Below, in pieces: positions 56,700-64,000 of a stretch of 64,000 bases of DNA; position 1 is the first letter of the stretch; every line of letters begins with the position of its first letter. The stretch is from assembly GCF_013414345.1 (NCBI RefSeq), contig NZ_CP058670.1, positions 1,240,001 to 1,304,000 on the forward strand, read 5' to 3'. This DNA is from Microcella indica (GTDB lineage Bacteria; Actinomycetota; Actinomycetes; Actinomycetales; Microbacteriaceae). A program made the position numbers and the translations under genes. The notes under the pieces are model-generated. The model ran no database searches. It worked only from the letters and a program-made list of their open reading frames with translations, and was not told the DNA's origin.

Positions 56700-59600
56700 A
56701 TGGCTTCAGCCTCTCCCTACGAGCGGTTCTCCTCCGTGCCTGCCGCGCAGGGCCTGTACGACCCTGCGCGCGAGCACGATGCGTGCGGCCTCGCGATGGT
56801 CGCTACTCTGCGGGGCACGGCAGGTCATGACATCATCCAGGCGGCGCTCGACGCGCTGCGCAACCTCGAGCACCGCGGCGCGATCGGGTCCGATGCCGGC
56901 ACGGGCGACGGTGCGGGCATCCTCACGCAGATTCCCGATGAGTTCCTGCGTGCGGTGACGGCCTTCGACCTACCGCCCGTGGGGGCGTACGCCGTCGGCA
57001 TGGCTTTCCTGCCCACCGACGACGACGAGCGGGCGACCGAGAGGAGCGAGATCGAGCGCATCGCCGGCGAGGAGGACCTCGAGGTCCTCGGCTGGCGCGA
57101 GGTGCCCATCGACCCCGACAACATCGGCAACCTGGCGCGCGCGGCGATGCCGACCTTTGAGCAGCTCTTCGTGCGGTCCCGCCGTCACGACGCCGACGGC
57201 GAGGCGCTGGTCGGCATCGCTCTCGACCGCCAGACCTTCCGTCTGCGCAAGCGCGCCGAGCGCGAGCTCGGGTCGTACTTCCCCTCGCTCTCGAGCCGCA
57301 CACTTGTCTACAAGGGCATGGTCACGACGCTCCAGCTCGAGCCGTTCTACCCCGACCTGAGCGACGAGCGTTTCGCGTCGAAGCTCGCTCTCGTGCACTC
57401 GCGCTACTCGACGAACACCTTCCCGTCGTGGCCGCTCGCGCAGCCGTTCCGCATGATGGCGCACAACGGTGAGATCAACACCGTGCAGGGCAACCGCAAC
57501 TGGATGCGCGCCCGACAGTCTCAGCTCGAGAACGAGGTCTTCGGCGATCTGAGCGACGTGTTCCCGATCGTCACGCCCGGCGCGAGCGACTCGGCCTCGT
57601 TCGACGAGGTCGTCGAGCTTCTCGAGCTCGGGGGCCGACCACTGCCTCACGCGATCATGATGATGGTGCCCGAGGCGTGGGAGAACCAGGTCGATATCGA
57701 CCCCGACATCCGAAGCTTCTACGAGTACCACGGCATGCTCATGGAGCCGTGGGACGGCCCTGCGGCGCTGACCTTCACCGACGGCGACCTCGTCGGCGCG
57801 ACCCTCGACCGCAACGGGCTGCGTCCCGGCCGGTTCCTCGTCACCGACGACGGCCTCGTCGTGCTCGCGAGCGAGATCGGCGTGCTCGACATCGATCCGG
57901 CCCGCGTCGTGCGCAAGGGCCGGCTGCGCCCTGGCCGGATGTTCCTCGTCGACACCGCCGAGGGCCGCATCATCGAGGACGACGAGATCAAGAGCGAGAT
58001 CGCCGGATCCGGCCCGTGGGGCGAGTGGCTGGAGACCCAGCGCATCAACCTCAAGGATCTCCCGGAGCGGGAGCACATCGTGCACACCCCCGCCTCGATC
58101 GTGCGCCGCCAGCGCACCTTCGGCTACACGGAGGAGGAGGTGCGCATTCTCCTCACCCCCATGGCGAGGACGGGTGCCGAGCCCCTCGGCGCCATGGGGT
58201 CCGACACTCCCATCGCCGTGCTCTCCGATCGTCCGCGGCTCATCTTCGACTACTTCACCCAGCAGTTCGCGCAGGTCACGAACCCGCCCCTCGACTCGAT
58301 CCGAGAAGAGGTCGTGACCTCGATGCGGCTCGGCCTCGGGCCGGAGCGCAACCTGCTCGCGGCCACTCCCCGGCACGCGCGCCAGGTCGTCCTCGACTTC
58401 CCCGTGATCGACAACGACGAGCTCGCAAAGATCCAGCACATCGATCCGCGTCCGGGCAGCTCGCTCACCAAGACGATCCGCGGGCTCTACCGTGTGGATC
58501 GCGGCCCCAAGGCGCTCGAGAAGCGACTGGCGGCGGTGTGCGCCGAGGTCGACGAAGCGATCGACGACGGCGCGGAGTTCGTCGTGCTGAGCGATCGCGA
58601 CTCGAACGCCGATCTCGCGCCGATCCCCTCCCTGCTGCTGCTCTCCGCGGTGCACCACCATCTCATCCGCTCCGAGAAGCGCATGCGCGTCGGGATCATC
58701 GTCGAGGCTGGCGACGTGCGCGAGGTGCACCACATCGCGCTCCTCATCGGCTTCGGCGCCTCCGCCGTCAACCCCTACCTCGCGATGGAGACCGTCGAGA
58801 ACCTCGTGCGCTCCGGCATGATCACGGGCCTCACGCCCGAGGCGGCGGTGCGCAACGTCATCAAGGGCCTCGGCAAGGGCGTGCTCAAGATCATGTCCAA
58901 GATGGGCATCTCGACCGTGAGCTCCTACGCAGGCGCTCAGGCCTTCGAGGCGGTCGGTCTTGACCAGGACTTCGTCGACGAGTACTTCACGGGTACGACG
59001 AGCATCCTCGGCGGTGTCGGCATCGAGACGATCGCGCGCGAGAACGCCGCGCGCCACGCGCTCGCCTACCCGCCGAGCGTGCCGGTCAACCCGCACGAGC
59101 GGCTGCAGACCGGTGGCGAGTACCAGTGGCGCCGCGAGGGCCCGCCGCATCTGTTCGATCCGCAGACGGTCTTCCGCCTGCAGCATGCAACGCGCTCGAA
59201 GCGCTACGACATCTTCCGTGAGTACACCCGGTCTGTCGACGAGCAGGCAGAGCGGCTCATGACGCTGCGCGGGATGTTCCGCCTGAAGACCGGCGAGCGT
59301 CCTCCCGTTCCACTGGACGAGGTCGAGTCGGTCGCCTCCATCGTGACCCGGTTCACGACGGGGGCGATGAGCCTCGGTGCGATCAGCCCGGAAATGCACG
59401 AGACGCTCGCCATCGCCATGAACCGGCTCGGGGGCCGATCGAACACGGGCGAGGGCGGGGAGTCGACGGAGCGCCTGCTCGATCCCGAGCGGCGCAGCGC
59501 GATCAAGCAGGTCGCCTCGGGCCGATTCGGCGTCACGAGCATGTACCTGACGCACGCCGACGACATCCAGATCAAGATGGCCCAGGGTGCGAAGCCGGGG

Positions 59601-61277
59601 GAGGGCGGTCAGTTGCCCTCCAACAAGGTCTATCCGCTCATCGCGCGGCTGCGGCACGGAACTCCCGGTGTCGGGCTCATCTCGCCTCCGCCGCACCACG
59701 ACATCTACTCCATCGAAGACCTCAAGCAGCTCATCTTCGACCTCAAGCGCTCCAACCCGTCCGCGCGCATCCACGTCAAGCTCGTGAGCCAGTCGGGCAT
59801 CGGCGCGGTGGCGGCGGGAGTGGCGAAGGCCAAGGCCGATGTCATTCTGGTATCCGGTCACGACGGCGGCACGGGGGCGAGCCCGCTCAACTCGCTCAAG
59901 CACGCGGGAACCCCGTGGGAGCTCGGTCTCGCCGAGGCGCAGCAGACGCTCATGCTCAACAACATGCGGGATCGCGTGACCGTGCAGGTCGACGGCCAGA
60001 TGAAGACAGGCCGCGATGTCGTGATCGCTGCGCTCCTCGGCGCCGAGGAGTTCGGCTTCGCCACGGCACCCATGGTGGTCTCGGGCTGCATCCTCATGCG
60101 CGTGTGCCACCTCGACACGTGCCCGGTCGGCGTCGCGACGCAGAATCCTGTCCTGCGCGAGCGTTTCACCGGCACGCCCGAGTTCGTCGTGAACTTCTTC
60201 GAGTTCCTCGCCGAGGAGGTGCGCGAGTACCTCGCCGAGCTCGGCTTCCGCTCGCTCGACGAGGCGATCGGGCGCACCGAGCTGCTCGACATCGATCGTG
60301 CCGTGCGCCACTGGAAGGCTGATGGCCTCGATCTGCGCCCGATCCTCGAAGGGCCCGTGTTCGCCGACGACGTGCCGCGCATCAAGACGGTCGAGCAGGA
60401 TCACGAGATCGACGAGCACTTCGACAACGAGCTCATCCGCCTGAGCGGTGACGCCCTCGAGAACGGTGGTCCCGTGCGCATCGACCTGCCCGTGCGCAAC
60501 ACGGCGCGCGCGGTCGGAACAATGCTCGGTCACCAGGTCACGCTGCGGCACGGAGAAGAGGGCCTCGCGACCGACACGATCGACGTGACGCTCACGGGCT
60601 CCGCTGGTCAGAGCCTGGGTGCCTTCCTCCCGAACGGCATCACCCTGCGACTCTTCGGCGACAGCAACGACTACGTCGGCAAGGGGCTCTCGGGCGGGCG
60701 CGTCATCGTGCGCCCGCACCGCGAGAGCGTCTTCCATGCCGAGCGCAACGTCATCGCCGGCAACGTCATCGGCTACGGCGCGACGAGCGGTGAGATGTTC
60801 ATCCGCGGCATCGTGGGCGAGCGGTTCCTCGTGCGCAATTCGGGGGCAACCGCCGTCGTGGAGGGCGTGGGCGACCATGCTCTCGAGTACATGACCGGCG
60901 GCACGGCGCTCATCCTGGGGGCCACCGGCCGCAATCTGGGCGCCGGCATGTCTGGCGGGACGGCGTACGTGCTCGACCTGGTTCCCGAACGCGTCAATCG
61001 CGATGCGATCGACTCGGGCGAGCTCACTCTGCGCCCGCTCACCGACATCGAGCGCGACGAGGTCACGGAGCTTCTCCGCCGGCACCGCGACGAGACCGAG
61101 TCGGCTCTCGCCGACCGCCTGCTCGACGACCTCGACACGACCCTCGGTCGCATGACGACCGTCATGCCGCGCGACTTCGCCGCGGTGATCGAAACGCGCC
61201 GCACGGCGGCGGACGAAGGACTGGATCCGGACGGCGACGTCGTCTGGGAGAGGATTCTGGAGGTGACCGGTGGCTGA
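56700..61277 (+). CDS. gltB: Glutamate synthase (NADPH) large chain
   Basis: The protein has 1525 residues. A 28-residue propeptide precedes the nucleophile Cys29 in HDACGLAM. The amidotransferase domain has [28 protein letters not shown]. The FMN domain includes [32 protein letters not shown] and [18 protein letters not shown]. The 3Fe-4S cysteines are at 1130, 1136 and 1141 (CX5CX4C). The C-terminal domain ends near 1480 with the Gly-rich beta-helix. It makes two glutamates from glutamine and 2-oxoglutarate. A 121-nt gap precedes it; gltD overlaps its end by 8 nt. Confidence 0.98.
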   Translation: MASASPYERFSSVPAAQGLYDPAREHDACGLAMVATLRGTAGHDIIQAALDALRNLEHRGAIGSDAGTGDGAGILTQIPDEFLRAVTAFDLPPVGAYAVGMAFLPTDDDERATERSEIERIAGEEDLEVLGWREVPIDPDNIGNLARAAMPTFEQLFVRSRRHDADGEALVGIALDRQTFRLRKRAERELGSYFPSLSSRTLVYKGMVTTLQLEPFYPDLSDERFASKLALVHSRYSTNTFPSWPLAQPFRMMAHNGEINTVQGNRNWMRARQSQLENEVFGDLSDVFPIVTPGASDSASFDEVVELLELGGRPLPHAIMMMVPEAWENQVDIDPDIRSFYEYHGMLMEPWDGPAALTFTDGDLVGATLDRNGLRPGRFLVTDDGLVVLASEIGVLDIDPARVVRKGRLRPGRMFLVDTAEGRIIEDDEIKSEIAGSGPWGEWLETQRINLKDLPEREHIVHTPASIVRRQRTFGYTEEEVRILLTPMARTGAEPLGAMGSDTPIAVLSDRPRLIFDYFTQQFAQVTNPPLDSIREEVVTSMRLGLGPERNLLAATPRHARQVVLDFPVIDNDELAKIQHIDPRPGSSLTKTIRGLYRVDRGPKALEKRLAAVCAEVDEAIDDGAEFVVLSDRDSNADLAPIPSLLLLSAVHHHLIRSEKRMRVGIIVEAGDVREVHHIALLIGFGASAVNPYLAMETVENLVRSGMITGLTPEAAVRNVIKGLGKGVLKIMSKMGISTVSSYAGAQAFEAVGLDQDFVDEYFTGTTSILGGVGIETIARENAARHALAYPPSVPVNPHERLQTGGEYQWRREGPPHLFDPQTVFRLQHATRSKRYDIFREYTRSVDEQAERLMTLRGMFRLKTGERPPVPLDEVESVASIVTRFTTGAMSLGAISPEMHETLAIAMNRLGGRSNTGEGGESTERLLDPERRSAIKQVASGRFGVTSMYLTHADDIQIKMAQGAKPGEGGQLPSNKVYPLIARLRHGTPGVGLISPPPHHDIYSIEDLKQLIFDLKRSNPSARIHVKLVSQSGIGAVAAGVAKAKADVILVSGHDGGTGASPLNSLKHAGTPWELGLAEAQQTLMLNNMRDRVTVQVDGQMKTGRDVVIAALLGAEEFGFATAPMVVSGCILMRVCHLDTCPVGVATQNPVLRERFTGTPEFVVNFFEFLAEEVREYLAELGFRSLDEAIGRTELLDIDRAVRHWKADGLDLRPILEGPVFADDVPRIKTVEQDHEIDEHFDNELIRLSGDALENGGPVRIDLPVRNTARAVGTMLGHQVTLRHGEEGLATDTIDVTLTGSAGQSLGAFLPNGITLRLFGDSNDYVGKGLSGGRVIVRPHRESVFHAERNVIAGNVIGYGATSGEMFIRGIVGERFLVRNSGATAVVEGVGDHALEYMTGGTALILGATGRNLGAGMSGGTAYVLDLVPERVNRDAIDSGELTLRPLTDIERDEVTELLRRHRDETESALADRLLDDLDTTLGRMTTVMPRDFAAVIETRRTAADEGLDPDGDVVWERILEVTGG

Positions 61278-62727
61278 CCCCCGCGGCTTTCTGAAGACGA
61301 CCGAGCGCGAGCTGCCGCCGCGCCGGCCCGTGCCGATTCGACTCATGGACTGGAAAGAGGTCTACGAGCAGGGCGACCCGGCGCAATTGCGCCGCCAGGC
61401 CGGGCGGTGCATGGACTGCGGAGTGCCCTTCTGCCACCAGGGATGCCCCCTCGCGAACCTCATCCCGGAGTGGAACGACCTGACCTGGCGCGGTGAGGGT
61501 CGCCAGGCGATCGAGCGACTGCACGCGACCAACAACTTCCCGGAGTTCACCGGCAAGCTGTGCCCCGCTCCGTGCGAGGCCTCGTGCGTGCTCGCGATCA
61601 ACCAGCCTGCCGTGACGATCAAGCAGGTCGAGGCGTCGATCATCGAGAACGCGTGGAACAACGGCTGGGTGCAGCCGATCCCGCCCGAGCGGCTCACCGG
61701 CAAGACCGTCGCTGTCGTCGGAAGCGGCCCCGCAGGCCTCGCTGCCGCCCAGCAGCTCACGCGCGTCGGCCACACCGTCGCCGTCTTCGAGCGGGATGAC
61801 CGCATCGGCGGCCTGCTGCGGTACGGCATCCCCGATTTCAAGATGGAGAAGCGCCATCTGGATGCCCGGCTCACGCAGATGCAGGCTGAGGGCACCCGGT
61901 TCCGCGCCGGGGTGACGATCGGCCGCGACATCACCTGGAGCGACCTGCGCGACCGCTACGACGCCGTCATCGTCGCCACGGGCGCCCCGCAGCCGCGCGA
62001 CCTGCCCATCCCGGGGCGCGATGCACTCGGCGTGCACTTCGCGATGGAGTACCTCACGCAGTCCAATCGCGTGCAGGCGGGCGACACCGTCGACGACCAG
62101 ATCACGGCCGAGGGCAAGCACGTCGTCGTCCTCGGCGGCGGCGACACCGGTGCCGACTGCATCGGCACCGCGCATCGCCAGGGCGCCCTGAGCGTCACCA
62201 ACCTCGCGATCGGCGTGCAGCCGCCCGCGGAGCGCCCCGAGCACCAGCCGTGGCCCCTGCAGCCGACGCTCTTCGAGATGCAGAGCGCCCACGAGGAGGG
62301 CGGCGAGCGGCGCTACCTCGCCTCGACGGTCGAATTCCTGCGCAACGACGCTGGTGAAGTGCGCGCCCTGCGCGTCGCCGAGACCGAGTTCGTCGAGGGG
62401 CGCCGCGTGCCGAAGGCCGGCACCGAGCACGAGATCCCCGCAGACCTCGTGCTGCTCGCCCTCGGCTTCACGGGGGCCGAGCGCGACACGCTCGAGCCCC
62501 AGCTGTCCATCCCGTTCGAGGACCACGGCACGGTGTCGCGCGCTGCCGACTACACGACCTCCGAGCCCGGCGTCTTCGTCGCGGGCGATGCGGGCCGCGG
62601 AGCCTCGCTCATCGTCTGGGCGATCGCCGAGGGCCGCGCAGCGGCTGCCGAGGCGGACCGCTACCTGCAGGGCAGCAGCGAGCTGCCTGCGCCCGTGCGC
62701 GCCACCGACCAACCGCTACGCGTCTAG
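61270..62727 (+). CDS. gltD: Glutamate synthase (NADPH) small chain
   Basis: The protein has 485 residues. The 4Fe-4S cysteines are in [14 protein letters not shown] (from Cys47) and [14 protein letters not shown] (near 98). The FAD site is [15 protein letters not shown] (about 154-168) and the NADPH site [15 protein letters not shown] (near 283-297). The C-terminus has [23 protein letters not shown]. It feeds electrons from NADPH to GltB. GTG at 61270 overlaps gltB. Confidence 0.97.
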   Translation: MADPRGFLKTTERELPPRRPVPIRLMDWKEVYEQGDPAQLRRQAGRCMDCGVPFCHQGCPLANLIPEWNDLTWRGEGRQAIERLHATNNFPEFTGKLCPAPCEASCVLAINQPAVTIKQVEASIIENAWNNGWVQPIPPERLTGKTVAVVGSGPAGLAAAQQLTRVGHTVAVFERDDRIGGLLRYGIPDFKMEKRHLDARLTQMQAEGTRFRAGVTIGRDITWSDLRDRYDAVIVATGAPQPRDLPIPGRDALGVHFAMEYLTQSNRVQAGDTVDDQITAEGKHVVVLGGGDTGADCIGTAHRQGALSVTNLAIGVQPPAERPEHQPWPLQPTLFEMQSAHEEGGERRYLASTVEFLRNDAGEVRALRVAETEFVEGRRVPKAGTEHEIPADLVLLALGFTGAERDTLEPQLSIPFEDHGTVSRAADYTTSEPGVFVAGDAGRGASLIVWAIAEGRAAAAEADRYLQGSSELPAPVRATDQPLRV

Positions 62728-62789
62728 CGGCCCGCCCACCCTTACGCACCTCCCTTCTCCACCCCACCACCACCACAGTGAAGGAAGCC

Positions 62790-64000
62790 ATGAGACGAGC
62801 AAAGATCGTCGCCACCCTCGGGCCGGCGACGTCGAGCTACGAGAACATCCGAGCGATCATCGAGGCCGGCGTCGACGTCGCTCGCATGAACCTCAGCCAC
62901 GGCACGTACGACCTGCACGAGGAGGTGTACGGAAACGTGCGCAAGGCCGCGGAGGACACGGGGCGCCCGGTCGCCGTCCTCGTCGACCTGCAAGGCCCCA
63001 AGATCCGGCTCGGGAAGTTCTCCGACGGCCCGCACGAGCTCGCCGAGGGCGACATCTTCACGATCACGACCGAGGAGGTGCTCGGCACGAAGGAGCAGTG
63101 CGGCACGACCTTCAAGGGCCTGCCGCAGGACGTCAAGCCTGGCGACTTCCTGCTCGTCGACGACGGCAAGGTGAAGCTGCGCGTGCTCGACACCGACGGA
63201 GTGCGCGTGCGCACCGAGGTCGTCGTCGCTGGCGCAGTCTCCAACAACAAGGGCATCAACCTGCCCGGCGTCGCCGTCAACGTCCCCGCTCTGTCGGAGA
63301 AGGACGAGGACGACCTGCGCTGGGGCCTGCGCCTCGGTGCCGACTACATCGCGCTCTCGTTCGTACGCAACGCGGGCGACATCACGCGCGTCCACGAGAT
63401 CATGCGTGACGAGGGCGTGACGCTGCCCGTCATCGCGAAGATCGAGAAGCCTCAGGCGGTCGACGCACTCGAGGAGATCGTCGACGCCTTCGACGGCATC
63501 ATGGTCGCGCGCGGCGACCTCGGGGTCGAGCTTCCCCTGGAAGCCGTGCCGATCGTGCAGAAGCGGGCCGTCGAGCTCGCGCGCCGCATGGCGAAGCCCG
63601 TCATCGTGGCGACTCAGATGCTCGAGTCGATGATCAGCAGCCCGATCCCGACGCGCGCCGAGACGAGCGATGTCGCCAACGCCGTCCTCGACGGTGCGGA
63701 CGCGGTCATGCTCAGTGGCGAGACGAGCGTGGGGGAGTTCCCCGTCATCACCGTCTCCACGATGGCGCGCATCGTCGCCGCGACCGAGGAGCACGGGCTC
63801 GAGCGCATCCCGCCGCTCGGCACGAAGCCGCGCACGCAGGGCGGCGCCATCACGCTCGCCGCCGCAGAGGTCGCAGAGTTCGTGGAGGCCAAGTACGTGT
63901 GCGTCTTCACCGAGGGCGGCGACTCGGCTCGTCGCATGTCGCGGCTGCGGTTCCGCATCCCGATGAAGGCGTTCACGCCGAACCCGAACGTGCAGCGCCG
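62790..64000 (+). CDS. pyk: Pyruvate kinase (3' end beyond the window)
   Basis: The first 403 codons are visible and the frame is open at the edge. It begins RRAKIVATLGPATSSYENI, with MNLSHGTYDLHEE near 31, LVDLQGPKIRLGKF near 64, VIAKIEKPQAVDALEEI (catalytic Lys) near 213, MVARGDLGVELPLE near 237 and ATQMLESMISSPIPTRAETSDVANAVLDGADAVMLSGET-like sequence. It converts PEP and ADP to pyruvate and ATP. ATG at 62790 has GAAGGAA upstream. trp-lgt followed by pyk matches Mycobacterium order. Confidence 0.97.
   Translation, partial: MRRAKIVATLGPATSSYENIRAIIEAGVDVARMNLSHGTYDLHEEVYGNVRKAAEDTGRPVAVLVDLQGPKIRLGKFSDGPHELAEGDIFTITTEEVLGTKEQCGTTFKGLPQDVKPGDFLLVDDGKVKLRVLDTDGVRVRTEVVVAGAVSNNKGINLPGVAVNVPALSEKDEDDLRWGLRLGADYIALSFVRNAGDITRVHEIMRDEGVTLPVIAKIEKPQAVDALEEIVDAFDGIMVARGDLGVELPLEAVPIVQKRAVELARRMAKPVIVATQMLESMISSPIPTRAETSDVANAVLDGADAVMLSGETSVGEFPVITVSTMARIVAATEEHGLERIPPLGTKPRTQGGAITLAAAEVAEFVEAKYVCVFTEGGDSARRMSRLRFRIPMKAFTPNPNVQR

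Noticed and set aside
56970-61346. Very long minus-strand open frame (1458 codons) opposite gltB
   Set aside because: It is an artefact of high GC and codon bias in the real gene; composition is Arg/Glu/Asp/Val-rich with no family motif.

Overview
The window is about 64 kb of high-GC, densely coded chromosome from an actinobacterium. It is most likely Micrococcales and probably Microbacteriaceae. That placement is inferred from gene order and family features: a guanylate kinase fused to an actinobacterial IHF-like domain, a PriA without a Walker A motif, an HGxxPAAW-type small membrane protein between the trp genes, and -10 boxes of the form TAnnnT lying 6-7 nt before start codons. Nearly all genes are on the + strand and many overlap by 1-4 nt (ATGA, GTGA, TGATG), so transcription is largely in long operons. 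I saw no rRNA, tRNA or CRISPR array.

Region 1 (1-21649) is core chromosome. It holds the end of ruvB, yajC-secD-secF (the Sec accessory complex) and rel ((p)ppGpp metabolism). A minus-strand block follows: an orphan AbiEi-like gene, a DUF349 gene and a membrane-anchored cyclophilin. Then come rarA, rpsD, a small membrane protein and alaS-ruvX-mltG-aroE-aroC-aroK-aroB, followed by aroQ, efp, nusB and a HAD hydrolase. Five enzymes of the shikimate pathway are together here.

Region 2 (about 21650-30090) is accessory. It contains a four-gene phosphonate/phosphite-type ABC transporter (phnD-phnC-phnE-phnE), an 1811-bp IS1182-like element, and a three-gene nitrate/sulfonate-type ABC transporter (ATPase, lipoprotein, permease). 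The IS has 14/15 matching terminal repeats and a CTAG duplication that coincides with the stop codon of the last phn gene. Its transposase is split by a frameshift. No C-P lyase, phosphonatase or sulfonate monooxygenase accompanies the transporters. The block sits between nusB and pyrR, which are close neighbours in some other actinobacteria.

Region 3 (30091-46770) is the pyrimidine operon pyrR-pyrB-pyrC-(membrane protein)-carA-carB-pyrF. It is preceded by a sequence matching the PyrR-binding loop consensus just upstream of the ribosome binding site. It continues into gmk (with the IHF-like fusion), rpoZ, coaBC, metK, priA, fmt and rsmB, an order similar to that in Mycobacterium.

Region 4 (46771-64000) holds rpe, an FKBP, a partial histidine set (hisE-hisG-hisF-hisI) running directly into a partial tryptophan set (trpE, two membrane-protein genes, trpC-trpB-trpA), then lgt, glutamate synthase gltB-gltD and the beginning of pyk. 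trpG, trpD, hisA, hisB, hisC, hisD and hisH are not here and must lie elsewhere if the pathways are complete.

The most notable points are the IS insertion exactly at a stop codon, the candidate PyrR site, the IHF-Gmk fusion with an altered P-loop, three TAGTGG units at 14-nt spacing in front of priA, a strong hairpin between phnD and phnC, and several apparently leaderless genes. All families were recognised by eye; no searches were run.
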